From Calonectria ilicicola (taxonomy: Eukaryota; Ascomycota; Sordariomycetes; Hypocreales; Nectriaceae): a DNA stretch of 64,000 nt. The stretch is from assembly GCA_020809705.1 (NCBI GenBank), contig CP085825.1, positions 6,572,001 to 6,636,000 on the forward strand, written 5' to 3'. Shown here one piece after another: positions 32,601-43,605 of the stretch. A program made the translations under genes and the position numbers. Below the pieces are notes generated by a model that saw nothing but the letters and a program-made list of their open reading frames with translations, did no database searches and was not told the origin of the DNA. Each line of letters begins with the position of its first letter. Within the stretch, counting starts at the first letter, position 1.

Positions 32601-35161
32601 GAACTCCTAGCCAAGAAATTGATCGACCCAAACAAGGTCACGTCGAAAGCTCCGGGGGCTGTCAGTATGCTACTCGAGGCAATCCGGAGAGAAAAGTCGG
32701 ATCTCGCTTTGATGCTTCTCCAGTACGGGGCCAAGCCTGATTTCTCCAACAGCGGAGATCACCCGATGCTTGCAGCTGTCGAAAAAGGATATGTTGCCAT
32801 TTTGGAAAAGATTTTTGAATTCGAAGGCCCCACGTTTACTTGGGGTTGTATTTTTAATGAGTCTTGCAAGCCTACATATAATGCGCTACAGATTGCCGCC
32901 TCCCATGGCCGTGATTCAGCACTCTCCTGGTTACTACAACGAACAATCCTACGCTACAGCATCGACGAGGGAACTTTCAGAAACGGCTTCGCGCCCATCC
33001 ATCTGGCCGTCAGGGCTGGGTCCCTGGAGTGCGTCAAGGTTCTTGACGAGTACGGTGCGGACCTGGAGGTTCGAGACCCTAAAGGATTCACGCCTCTCCT
33101 CCTCGCTGTAGAGGCCAACTCGGAGGAAATCATTCGTTACCTCTTGAATGCGGGCGTTGACACGGAAGGAGATCTATATGGAGTTCTTATCCTGTCTTCG
33201 GGTCGCCCTCAACCAGCGAGAATAGTCAGGGATTTTATAGACAAAAAGCTCGTGACCGACCATGTTTTTGAGGAGAAGAAAACGGTCGACCCGATAATGC
33301 TTGGTAAACTCGTCGCAGAAATGATTGAGGGCTACGGCGCACGCACTGAGTCAGCGTTTGCGTCCATTCTCCACCACGTCTCAAAGGAGGAGCTAAAGTC
33401 GGCCATTCTTCCTTGTCGCGGTTGCACATTGTTGAGTTATGCCGGAGCCCATGGGTGCCACAGGTTGATGCTCGAGCTCGTCAAGTTGCGTTTTGGCGGT
33501 TTTGTTACTGGTTGCACCGGCCACTGGGTCCACGGTTACAACGCTCTTCACCATGTGTGCTTTGGCCTACTCAGGCAACTCGAGCCTGACCAAGATGAAC
33601 TTATCGAAGTGACGCTCCTGTTTCTTAGAGAATGCTTGGACGCTTACTTGGAAGAGGGAAGGCTATGGTTCGAGGTTCCTTGCGGGCCTCTGCATGGCGT
33701 GGTACAATTTGGAAGTGGTCGCCGTATCCCACAGTGGGAGATTCACGAACGTGCTGTTACTATTCTCATCACACATCTTGAAACAAATGTCGAAAAATAC
33801 TGGTAGGTCATGCTGTACTATTTAATGTTTGCAGGCTAATGATTTCAAGGAAATTGATGGAAAAGGCGGGTCTGACGATCCTTTGCGAATACAATGACGC
33901 AGACAAGTCAACAACGGACAGGTTGTTGCGCTACGTTGTCAATCGCAGGTGTGAAACTCTTGACTATCTAGATTACTCTGGTGGCGATAACACAACTGCG
34001 TTAATGCTGCTTATTGACGCTGTTGCGCGCGACTTTCAAGAAGCAGAAGACATTGACCCCGTCCTTAGGATGGCGACACGCCTAATTGAATGCGGCGCCG
34101 ACATCAATGCCCAGGATGATGAGCTAACGAGCGCCCTTCACATTGCTTGCTCGAGGGGCATTACCCCCTTGATTCAAATGCTCATATCTGGAGGAGCAAA
34201 CCCAAACCTCCGCGACAATTTGGGATCAACCCCTCTGGCTCGTTCCTTTGAATGGGGCAAGCTCGACCATGTGCGTCTCCTCTTGGAGAATGGTGCGGAA
34301 ACCAGCACTTTTCCAGGATCACCTCATATCTTTCTATATACCAAATACAGCGGGCAATACATGCACCAAGTATCCCGCCTTGGCTTTGACATTAGTGACT
34401 CGAAGCCGGGACACTCGAGCATGGCGTTGCTCATGATGGTCACATCATCCGCTACAAGAACGCTCATATTGAACAGAGATATTGATTTTGAGCGACTAAC
34501 TGCCGAGCAGCCCCCTCTCTTACATTTGCTACTGGTTCGTGATGTCACTGTCTCGGAAGTCAAGAGGCTCATGCGCCGTATCCCAAAAGAATATCATGAG
34601 CGGATGATACACCCAAATGGAAACATCAACATTTCGCCTGGGTGCATTGGGATCCGAAAAGGGGATCCGGAATTACTTCAGTTATTCCTCGACTATGGGT
34701 GGGATTATGAGAGCCACGAAGCTTCACCCGAAGGGTCGGCACTCATGTATGCCTGTACCATGGGTTCGGTGCAGTGCGCCCAGCTCCTGGTTCGGCGTGG
34801 CGCTCGGTTCGCATACGTTGCCACCAACAGTCACGGCGAAACAGTGGTCAAATCAGCTCTAGAGTCGGCAAGGCTACATCCCGAACTTTTAAAGTGGCTC
34901 CTGGTGGGACGTTTTCACGAAAAGCCAAGCATCGGGTGGACGGACAATGCTTCATCAGAGCCAGATATTAAGCCATGGTCAGGCGCTCGCAAGGGCATCC
35001 ACAAGATTTCTGGATTCGCGGGACACTACACCAGAGGCTCAACCTATGAAAGCATCTCTGAGCACGTCTCGGCTCTCTCTCGCATGAAGGCGATACGCGA
35101 GGAGCTTGCTGGCAGAATTGTGCAGGTGAAGCTACTTGATGACAATGATGACGAAGCTTGA
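29667..35161 (+). CDS. Large ankyrin-repeat protein
   Basis: Two exons, 29667-33802 and 33850-35161, give 1,815 residues. The first 130 residues are predicted mostly helical (RDLRALLAELRLLGGTLYSL) and resemble the N-terminal domains of fungal NLR-like or ankyrin proteins. The rest is a long series of ankyrin-type repeats, some diverged; clear ones include TIMHMAVESNSLENIDNLI, APIHLAVRAGSLECVKVLD, TPLLLAVEANSEEIIRYLL and, in exon 2, SALHIACSRGITPLIQMLI. No NACHT, kinase or transmembrane segment is seen. The TAG closing the first ORF lies within the intron. A CAG at 33832-33834 would make an implausibly short 32-base intron; GTAGGT at 33803 with branch GCTAAT and AAG at 33847-33849 gives a normal 47-base intron in the same frame. 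Probable scaffold; partners unknown. Confidence 0.8.
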
Positions 35162-35972
35162 GAGCTGGTTATCTGGGACAGCGTGATGGGTTCTTATGGC
35201 GCAGGTGCTTGGGGAGATGTACAAAGCCTGGCGTTTTTTTTCTGGATGAAAGCCTGTTGATAGTTGTGATGAATGTGCGATATGCCATGAGTGTGATGAT
35301 AAAACTATGAAATTACTTTTAATATCTTAATCGGTGTTGGATCATGGCAGTATGATACCAGGGCGGATTATCATTTATTAAGGAGTGACGATACAATTGA
35401 TGGCTTTGGACATATGTCTAAATTCCAACCCTCCGGGTTTTTGAAACAAGCTTGTTGACAAATTTCGCATGGCAGAATCCAACAAAGCCTAGGTCTTATG
35501 GAGCAACGAATTAAGGTTCGCATCTTGTCTTGTAACTCTTTCCAAACCCAAACTAGGACAACTGCCAAGATTTCTCTCAAGTTGAGACACCCCATAAATT
35601 TTATTTCATTCTCTTGAGATCGTGACTGGCCCCCTTGAATGCACCTTTCGTTATTTTCGTTTGCCATTCGGTTCTTTGAACCTTGGGGTCCCTCAACTTG
35701 ACCCATCCAATCGAATTTACGTATTGTTCAAAAATTCACACAGTCAAAGTATGGGATCAATATCGTATATATTCAGACACTTCTGTCAGGTCTTATTCAG
35801 AACTAGTAAAAAAATAAACAAAAAAAGAAAACTGGTATATGTGTGTCGTCGTCGTGTTTACATCAATTTATGCCACTTGCTCATTTCTCTTCCCATAGCA
35901 AAAGTCCCTCCCTGCCCATGTATGTGTAATCATCGTACAGTCTATCGTTCAGATCCCGGCGCGCGAGATTCC
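35162..35972. other. Intergenic, convergent 3' regions
   Basis: Lies between the 3' ends of the ankyrin gene (+) and the MCFGSS gene (-). The ORFs present have no domain. Confidence 0.4.
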
Positions 35973-36209
35973 TTAAGCCGCACCACCACCGCCGCCGCCG
36001 CCGCCATCTCCTCCTCCACCACCGCCACCGTCGCCTCCGTGGTGACCATGACCGTGGTGGCCGCCGCCGCCGCCGTCATAGTAGTAGGGCGCGTTGTAGG
36101 CGTGGCCGTGCTTGCGCTTCTTGTGCTTGCCGTATTGCACAGGCCGGGGACCGTACTGGTACTGGTAGCCCTGGTTGTACTTCTTCTTTGAAGAAGAGCC
36201 GAAACACAT
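35973..36209 (-). CDS. Small Gly/His/Tyr-rich MCFGSS protein
   Basis: A 78-codon ORF starting at ATG 36209-36207. It begins MCFGSSSKKK, continues with a Tyr/Gln-rich part (NQGYQYQYGPRPVQYG), a basic KHKKRKHGH patch and a C-terminal half of glycine runs broken by histidines (HHGHGHHGG). Short proteins beginning MCFG are common in filamentous ascomycetes and mostly uncharacterised. A lipid anchor on Cys2 is possible but unproven. A TATATAG on the minus strand (36453-36460) about 245 bases upstream supports a real promoter. The His-rich tail could bind metal, which is inference. GGN-repeat coding would be prone to length variation. Confidence 0.6.
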   Translation of the reverse strand: MCFGSSSKKKYNQGYQYQYGPRPVQYGKHKKRKHGHAYNAPYYYDGGGGGHHGHGHHGGDGGGGGGGDGGGGGGGGAA

Positions 36210-38783
36210 GGTTGCTAGGGTGTGCTTGTGTTGTTTTTTTATTGTGGCAGTATCAGGTGTAGTGGTTTGATATTATATTTTGTGGTGTTGTTTGTTGTAG
36301 ATTCCAAGTCCTCGTTGGTCGTTGCCGTGGGACTGGATAATGTGAATCGCAAAACCCGATCGCTCAGGATTTGCCAACTAAGTGGAGGAAGTAATGTTTA
36401 GGTGGATGTGGTAGTTATAGTTAATTCTTAATTTTGCGGATTCGCATGCTCCTCTATATAATGCTACAGAATCGACGTAGATCATAAATGCCACCATGTT
36501 AATGCCAGGCTTAACCGTTGCAAACGTCACCCGGGTACGTCATTGTGGCTGGTCAGGTTTCGCCCGAAGAAGCAGGTTAGGCTGACAGGATTGGCATTCT
36601 AGAAGCCTTCTGTGGCCAGAGATCTCCCCTGGAGTTGCTGTCATGGGATTTCGCAGGATGCACAGCCTCATCCAACGAGCTGCGTCCAGCGAGGCTCAAG
36701 CAAGGCTATTCGTCGAGCGCACGCGACACAGCCTCGCCAAGGCACAGGCGCTGTGTGTCCCTACCCTCGAGTGGCAGTTCTGGCGTCGGCGCAGAGGGGC
36801 AAAGGGACTGTCGTCTCAGAAATGACCTTGGCAAAAAACTTAAACAGCGGATTATTATCATGATCAGCCTAGCCAATTAGCCAAGGTCCCCTGAAGGTTT
36901 GAAACGGCGCAACATGGTTTGCAGGGATACCCCGTATTCCCACAACACAAGGAAATAACAGCGACAACGAAAATGAATTGAGAAGAAGGAGAAAAAAACG
37001 CATGATTGCAGTGGATGAGCGGATAGTCAAATTAGGCCCTGGTCAAAAGGGGCAGAGACGAAGGCTATGCAACTGGGAAGAGATAACGGAAAATAAAGGC
37101 ACAGGGACTAGTTGATCTTAACAAGATGCATAATGGCTGTAAAATCGAACAGTGAGCGGAAAGGTCAATAGGAGTGGGGTTGTCAAAAAGAGGAAAAGTG
37201 AAGAGACAAAATTGTCAAACCACTTTTGCAACTGTGGTAATATGTTTGACCTTCGCAATGACCGGAAGCTTGAACCAATCCAGAAGAACTTTTTTTCAAA
37301 TTGCTGGTGCCTGATTGTCACTATTCTTCATTGACGTTGTTAAATCCGATAATTATAACCATACGGCCTCGGTTGAGCCAATGTGGAGTCACGCTGGACA
37401 TTAAGCTTTTGCGAGCTGGTCACGGCTGTCGTGTAACTAATTTATTTCCGGAGTCTCCTGTTTCTGGACCTCTTTGCCCGTATCGTCTGGTGGTCTTTTT
37501 CAGACTGTCACGGGTCAAGTAACGCCGTGTGTGTGCACGGCCAACTGTCGGGCCGAGCGAAGATGCTGAAGGATCGAAATGAGCGAATCAGAGATTTTGA
37601 TTTTGATTTTCTTCTAATTGAATTCGTACATGGACACCGCTAGAGAACCGCCAGTGCTGTGTTTGCTCTAATTATCTCGTTTTGTTGGCCCTTGTTGTTA
37701 GAATTCCGTCGTGCATGTGGGCTACCCTACAGGCGGAATTTTTCCGATTCGACAGTGGCGCACAAGTTCGCACATGCGGTCAGCAAGACCGACTCATCTG
37801 GCCCCAGTTATGCTTCAATTTTCAAGTCATGCGCGTATTCGCTGGCTAGCTGTATCCTCCTTGCATCATAGTGTCGCATAGCCAAACAGCAGTGGTTTGG
37901 TTGCGCACATCTGATTCCAACCCGCTCGAAGCCAACTGCCTGCCACCTGTGGCGGCAGCATGTCACTCAGGAGGCGTACCTGACTGTACGCGCGAGTCTG
38001 TTCCTCAACCCCTCGAAATAGACTACACTATGCTATGTCAGAGGCTTGGAACACGGGAAACCTTGCAAACAACCGTCGGGATCTAGTGACAATGGGTTTT
38101 CAGTCTGCTTGATGCGCTTCTGCGTCTGAGCGGGCGGAATGCTGAAAGCCCAAAAAAAATATAGCCTTTTTAAGTAAATGTCGGTCTGCGAGCTGGTGGA
38201 ATTCAGGAAAGAAGACGACTCTGACCCGTTGGATTTAAAAAAAAATAAAAAGGAATAATAAAAAATTGTGGCCATTTTCATTTATTTTTGATTTATTTTC
38301 ATTTCATTTCATCTCCCCCCTTTCACTGCATTTGTGAATGTCACCGGGCGTACGGCTCGATACTGATGGTCGCTTTTACTCGCCTCGAGGACTGACATCT
38401 CGGTGGCGAAAAATTTCCCACTTACTCAAGTAGACATGCTCAGGTCAGGGTTCCCAGGTGCGCGTGGGTCGACTTGTTGAGGATCAGCAAGACGCGGACT
38501 TGGAGACGATCACGGCAGCGTTTAGGCCAGGAGACTGGAATGCAAGCCGGCTCATCCACAACGGTGGGTTGTGATAGGTTCATTTAGATCTTGTGGCGCG
38601 AGAATTCCAATGGGAGACCGAGCAGAGCAGGCGACAGAGTTCGCACCAACAATACTTACTGCCCATGGCTTCTTTGAGCGGTGCCACCCCGTTGGTTAAG
38701 GCCAGCGTCGGACCGCGTCAAGAATGAAGTCTCCGAGACAAGACAAGACTGGTTTGGTGGGGGGCGGCCAATGCCTTTCGATT
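36210..38783. other. Intergenic, no gene seen
   Basis: Promoter of the MCFGSS gene, then 2.3 kb of DNA with short ORFs (the largest 82 codons) and AT-rich patches near 38240-38300. A block of three overlapping frames at 36612-36880 has no supporting homology I recognise. Confidence 0.4.
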
Positions 38784-38785
38784 TA

Positions 38786-38907
38786 CCCGCCGGGTTGACT
38801 AAGCCGTTGCTACGCTGGGGCGGCTTAAGCCCCCGCCTCTCCTCTGGAGAGGCGGTAACATAACCCGTATCTTCGTAGTTGGCATATCCAAGTTTTTAAA
38901 CCTCAAC
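38786..38907 (+). repeat. Left terminal inverted repeat of the pogo-like element
   Basis: About 122 bp, inverted and roughly 80% identical to 41526-41643. It contains a perfect 10-bp hairpin, CCGCCTCTCC-TCT-GGAGAGGCGG, at about 38832-38854, a likely transposase-binding or structural site. Confidence 0.88.
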
Positions 38908-38982
38908 GCACCACAACACCACCATTTCACGTCCAAATTGACTCAAATTAAAGAAACACATTTATTGTGATCTTATTTCACT

Positions 38983-41385
38983 ATGACCAAATTTTCAGAG
39001 AAATCAAGGGCTGCTGCAGCAAATGCAGCGCGCGCATATTTGGCGGGCGAGACGGTCACACGTACAACTCGCGGGAACCCCGCACCACCTCGACAGAAGA
39101 CCATGCTTGAGATAGCTTACTTACACCGCACAACACTGCCATTAGTGAAGAAATATGTAGCTTTTTTGAAAGCTGGAAAGCCTCTGCCTTCAACTGCTAA
39201 TAAAGGAGGCAAGCCAATGGCCTTGACATCTAATGAGGAACGTGCATTGATTACATATATCCGGTCTGTTGAAAAGAGTGCATTTGCGGTCACAGAGGTA
39301 TGCATTTTGAACTATGCCAACTTCATTAGGAAGCACCGCATCGCGGGCATCACAACGGGGCTTTCCAAATCGTGGGTAAAAGGCTTTCGAACCCGGCATC
39401 CAGAGCTTCACTTTAAGAAGCCTAAAGTCAAAGAGATCCTAAGGGCTGCTATTGAGTATGATGTCCCTAGCTTGGAGGCGTGGTTCAAGGAATATGAAGC
39501 TTTTATCACAGAGTTAGGGATAAAGAAGGCCAATCTCTGGAACTTCGATGAAACACCACTCCAAATTGGCTGGGTTAATGATGCCTTGAAGCTATTTTCA
39601 ACCCGGATGAAGAAAAACACTAGGCCAATTGCTTTTCAACCAGGCAATAAAGAGTCACTCACATCTATTGATGCTGTCAATGCTGCTGGTGGAGCTATTC
39701 CTTCCTTCCTTATCCTCTCTGCGAAGGTCATCCTAGAGGAATATGTGATGGCTAATATTGATGAACGTATTATCATAACTCAAACTGATACTGGCTTCAA
39801 TAATACACATCGGGCTCATCAGTGGTTGGAACACTTTAACCGTCATTCCTTTGCTGTTGGTGAGGAGTTTGGTGGTGCCTCAATTGAGGAGTGGTTTGGT
39901 TACAAACCTGACATAAGAAGAGAAAGTTGGAATCATCAGGTAGCTAATATCGCGGCCCAGAAGCCAAGAAAAGCAAAGCCAGTCTACAGAATGCTTCTTA
40001 TGGATGGTTTCTCTGCTCATGAGGACCCTGACTTTATTTGGTATTGTCATGCCTTCGATATCGTGCCCTTTCGCCTTCCCTCTCACAGCAGTCATTTCCT
40101 TCAGCCCCTTGATGTTGGTGTTTATCAACACCTTAAGTCGGAACAACGTTCCGCCCTCACCGAGTTCACACAGGGCGGCGGCATACAGATGACTCGATAT
40201 AACTTCCTCAATCAATGGGACCGCCTATTCAAGGCTGCGTTTATGAGCTGCCACATATATGTTGGGTTTGAGAAGGCAGGGCTATGGCCACTTAACCCAG
40301 AAGTCATATTGGGTCCTCGTCGTCAAGCAGTGAAGCATCTCGAAGAGCCTCTTTTCCCTGAGCGGCTGGATAAGATGAATGTAACACCAAGGAAGACGAA
40401 GAGAGCGTATACAGAGCTTCACAAGCAAGGAGAGATTGATATATTAAGAACACCAGTTAAGAAGGTTATTCAGGATATGGATGCATGCCTTGATCTAGCT
40501 ATTATTACACAGTCATCCCAAAAGAGGATGCTCGAGGCACAACACCAACGGATGCAATTGGAAGCTCGCCGCACACACACACGCCGCCAGGTCAAGGTTG
40601 ATGATGGAGCATATACTGTGGAAGAGCTACGTTCGAAGGTATCTAATAGAGCTCATGATGACTTACAGAAGCTATTGCAGAAGCAAAATAGAGAGCAAAA
40701 TAAGCTCTTCCAGCAACTACGAAAGGATGAAAAGGATGCCGCATCAATTGACGGCCCGAGCCTCCCTCGGCCTCGCGGTCGGGCCGGCGCCAAGTTGAAA
40801 ATGCTGCGTGTGGCAGCGGAAGAGGCTAGTCAACAGGAAACTCGTGATAAAGCAATGGTTCAAGAGGATATTGATGCTATCCAAAGTCTTCAGAATGAGT
40901 GGAATGAAGCTGATGATGAAAGGCGAGGCCATCTATCATCAGTTCGGCCGGAATCGTGGCTTCAATGCATCCCTGAGGTGACAAGATGGAGAGCATCCCG
41001 GGCCGCAGTCATGTCAACCTCGCTCAACGAGGCTCAAAGTGACCCCGGTGATTATATCTCGATATCCTCAACTTCATCAATTAAATTGCCTCCTTTGGGC
41101 AAGGATAAAGATTCGGATCAGAGCGAAATTGAGGTCATTACAACCAGAAAGACTAGGGGCAAGCCAGAGACTATTCGCCGCCTAAGAAATATTCTCTTTC
41201 CTGAAGGAATGGATGAAGAAGGGAACAGTCAATTACAGGATATTGATTTTGGAGGTTTTGGCCATAATAGGGTCCCAAATAACTACTCAGACGATGAGGG
41301 CGGCGGTGTTAGTGATGCAGGCGATCCAGTTGTGCGCTTTGGCGATAAGACAATCGCTGTGCCAAAGTCGAGGTGCCGTCAATAG
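38983..41385 (+). CDS. Transposase of the pogo/Fot1 family (DDE superfamily endonuclease)
   Basis: An 800-residue intronless ORF from ATG 38983. The N-terminal 170 residues carry a helix-turn-helix/CENP-B-type DNA-binding region (TMLEIAYLHRTTLPLVKKY; GLSKSWVKGFRTRHPELHF). The catalytic core shows NLWNFDETPLQIGW (Asp189), MLLMDGFSAHED (Asp341) and HFLQPLDVGVYQHLK (Asp377), a DD35D arrangement. The C-terminal 300 residues are charged and partly coiled-coil. It should bind the terminal repeats and cut and reinsert the element at TA. No frameshift or internal stop is present. Confidence 0.93.
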   Translation: MTKFSEKSRAAAANAARAYLAGETVTRTTRGNPAPPRQKTMLEIAYLHRTTLPLVKKYVAFLKAGKPLPSTANKGGKPMALTSNEERALITYIRSVEKSAFAVTEVCILNYANFIRKHRIAGITTGLSKSWVKGFRTRHPELHFKKPKVKEILRAAIEYDVPSLEAWFKEYEAFITELGIKKANLWNFDETPLQIGWVNDALKLFSTRMKKNTRPIAFQPGNKESLTSIDAVNAAGGAIPSFLILSAKVILEEYVMANIDERIIITQTDTGFNNTHRAHQWLEHFNRHSFAVGEEFGGASIEEWFGYKPDIRRESWNHQVANIAAQKPRKAKPVYRMLLMDGFSAHEDPDFIWYCHAFDIVPFRLPSHSSHFLQPLDVGVYQHLKSEQRSALTEFTQGGGIQMTRYNFLNQWDRLFKAAFMSCHIYVGFEKAGLWPLNPEVILGPRRQAVKHLEEPLFPERLDKMNVTPRKTKRAYTELHKQGEIDILRTPVKKVIQDMDACLDLAIITQSSQKRMLEAQHQRMQLEARRTHTRRQVKVDDGAYTVEELRSKVSNRAHDDLQKLLQKQNREQNKLFQQLRKDEKDAASIDGPSLPRPRGRAGAKLKMLRVAAEEASQQETRDKAMVQEDIDAIQSLQNEWNEADDERRGHLSSVRPESWLQCIPEVTRWRASRAAVMSTSLNEAQSDPGDYISISSTSSIKLPPLGKDKDSDQSEIEVITTRKTRGKPETIRRLRNILFPEGMDEEGNSQLQDIDFGGFGHNRVPNNYSDDEGGGVSDAGDPVVRFGDKTIAVPKSRCRQ

Positions 41386-41447
41386 CTGCCACCTTTCCCA
41401 CCTTCTTGTGCCACGAAACCACCATAAAAATAGATGCAATAAATACT

Positions 41448-41630
41448 ATGACTACATTAGAAGTAGGGCAATTGATTGGTGTAATTATCTCTTTTATTGC
41501 ATTACTATTGATGGAGTTGTGGTGTGTTGAGGTTGGAAAAGCTGGATACGCCAACTACGAAGATATGGGTTATGTTCCCACCTCTCCAGAGGAGAGGTGG
41601 GAGCCTAAGCCCACAGCGGAGCCGGCTTAG
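41448..41630 (+). CDS. Possible small hydrophobic ORF at the 3' end of the transposon
   Basis: ATG 41448 begins a 60-codon ORF with a hydrophobic segment (IGVIISFIALLLMELW) followed by a tail rich in Glu, Pro and Trp (YVPTSPEERWEPKP). It ends at TAG 41628-41630, 13 bp before the transposon end, so its last half is encoded by the terminal repeat. The matching frame in the left repeat meets an early stop, so the reading may be accidental. Confidence 0.25.
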   Translation: MTTLEVGQLIGVIISFIALLLMELWCVEVGKAGYANYEDMGYVPTSPEERWEPKPTAEPA

Positions 41631-41643
41631 TCAACTCAGCGGG
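41526..41643 (-). repeat. Right terminal inverted repeat of the pogo-like element
   Basis: About 118 bp, the inverted partner of 38786-38907. The hairpin is also perfect here (CCCACCTCTCC-AGA-GGAGAGGTGGG) although both arms differ from the left copy at the matching positions. The repeat overlaps the 3' part of a small plus-strand ORF (41448-41630). Confidence 0.88.
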
Positions 41644-41645
41644 TA

Positions 41646-43288
41646 TGTCACATTGCCCAAAGCTGATTGCGGGGGGTTATGGCCGTCTGAGATATGCCGA
41701 TTGGCATTGCGAGAGCTGAAAAAGCCTAGAAAAGCAAAAAAGAAAAAAAAAAAAGGGAAACGAAACGAAAAAAGGAAGCACGATAAGAAAATCAAGGTGG
41801 CAAAGCAAGGCAAGGTCCGCACTCGACACGGCATACTTGCTTTTCATGCTCCCGCCACTTCCAAATTACGAAATGATGCATCGTGTTAGCTCCCATTCAT
41901 GTACGGGTTGCGCATGGCCCAATGTCGTTGCCTCGGTTGGGACTGGACGCCATCTTGGTTGAGCCATCTCAAACTGGTTTGAGAGTGTGACGCTGAACTC
42001 TTGTCCGCAAGAGCTCCGCAAAGCGTGGATAAAGTCGGTGTAGTGTGCATGTACATTACATGCACGTCTCTGATTCCTTGCAGAAAGAGAGAGAGACAGA
42101 AACAGAGAGAGTCTGTCGCATCATCTCAATGCATCACACCGGCCAACCCTAGCGGTGCCTGTCTCGTTCCATTTCCTTGGCATCCTGTCAACCGAGACGC
42201 GCACTGACATGGCATGGTGCTTCGCATATTCCCGCTGCCTGGCATGTTTCCCAAGCCCGACCCAGCCCAGCGAGGCTTCGTGGTCCAACTCTGCTCGCTC
42301 TCTCTCGGGATCGGATCACAGTGGGAGAGGGCGAAAGATGGGATGCGAGCGGTGCAGAGGCCGGACCAGCCTGGCGGCTCCCCAGTCTGTGCGCCGCGGG
42401 CTAGCAGGGCCAGTTTGCATGCTGTCATTGGGCTACATACCGATCATCTCTGGCGCATATCCACTATGGGACCGGACGGCTGGTTAGTTTGGGGGAGAGG
42501 CTCCAAGGGCTACGAGGCCCCCAAAACAAGCCCCAAAGTGCCCCAGGGAGAGAGAGAGGGTCTAACAAGCAGAAGGACCCCAAGGATCGGGGCCGTGGCG
42601 GCGCCTTTAAGCAGGGGACCATCTGGGTTGGCTTCCGCTGATTCCGCCGGCCCATGCTAGCCGCCGATTCGGGCGCCCGATATTTCTGGGGCCAGCAAGT
42701 TCGCGACGCAGGCCTTGTGGTTGATGGGATGTCTCTGGCTCTGTCCGGCGCACCTTCGGCAGTTGATTGGCCGCGGCTCTGCCCTATTGTTCCCTGTCTG
42801 GGCTGGCGGCTGGAATGACGTCGACGAGCGGGAGTCGAGACTGGTGGGTGTAGTGTGTGCGTGTGTGCTCCCTTGTTTACGGTTGTTGTCTCATCTAGTT
42901 TGTGGCCTTTTTTTTTCTCCTTTCCCGCTTGCACCTTTAAAAATGTGTGCATGCCCAGGGCCAAAATAAAAAAAGAGACGGGTGAGGCTGAGGAGTGAGA
43001 GAGAGAGAGAGGGTCAAGGTGAGGCTTGCGCAACTCGTCACATCCACGTCCGCATCCACCACATCACTGGATCCCGGGACACGCCCGCTGTCAAAGCGAA
43101 ACTCTATACTGCCTGGGCCACACGGAGTACTACTGTACAGTACGGAGCAAGTCTCTATTAGAATCCATCACCAAGCGAGCATCCACCACCACCACAATAC
43201 AGTACCCACACCGCACCGCACAGCACCCAACAGCCCAGGAACGGAGCCCCAAAGTCAAATTCGTTAACCTCGGCGGCCTGTAAACCCC
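41646..43288. other. Intergenic, upstream region of the GPCR gene
   Basis: Flank of the transposon and presumed promoter of the GPCR. It includes an A-rich tract at about 41738-41760 and a GAGAGAGAGA run at about 43000. Overlapping ORFs on both strands at 42100-42700 reflect high GC and show no domain. Confidence 0.4.
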
Positions 43289-43605
43289 ATGCACGACTTT
43301 GTTTGTAACCGTCTTTTCTCCTGCGCTTACAATTACACTTACACTTTGTTCGACTACAATCCATTCTCGAACCAAAAGAACAGCTTTGCCGCGCTGGCAT
43401 TCTTTGATCTTCAAGGCTAATTCATGCCCTTGTCCGCATTTATTCCCATATTTTCCCCATTATTATTATATTACTTACTATCATCGCCCATATCCTCCTG
43501 ACTGCTCCCCCTCGCCCCCCTCTCCGCCATGTTGTCGCCTCCCACCTCCTCCTCCACGAACCAATGCATTCGACCCTGAGACATAGACCTCGGGACACTC
43601 GATAA
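43289..43605 (+). promoter_or_regulatory. uORF cluster in the presumed GPCR leader
   Basis: Four short ATG-initiated ORFs precede the GPCR start at 43695: 43289-43420 (43 codons), 43424-43501 (25 codons), 43529-43579 (16 codons) and 43564-43605 (13 codons). If the transcript starts upstream of 43289 they would restrain translation of the receptor. The transcript start is not visible from sequence. Confidence 0.35.

Larger units (their letters stand above)
38784..41645 (+). mobile_element. Complete pogo/Fot1-like DNA transposon with TA target-site duplication
   Basis: The element proper is 38786-41643 (2,858 bp), flanked on each side by TA (38784-38785 and 41644-41645), the duplication typical of the Tc1/mariner/pogo group. 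Long terminal inverted repeats bound it. Outermost bases are CCCGCCGGGTTGACTAAGCC on the left and, as reverse complement, CCCGCTGAGTTGACTAAGCC on the right. One intact 800-codon transposase ORF lies between. Intact ends, an intact ORF and all three catalytic acidic residues suggest a recent, possibly active copy. Confidence 0.93.

Noticed and set aside
33803..33834. 32-base intron in the ankyrin gene
   Set aside because: Too short for normal splicing; the 47-base alternative restores the same frame and has a branch site.
42126..43033. ORFs of up to 189 codons upstream of the GPCR
   Set aside because: They overlap in five frames in GC-rich DNA and encode no recognisable domain.
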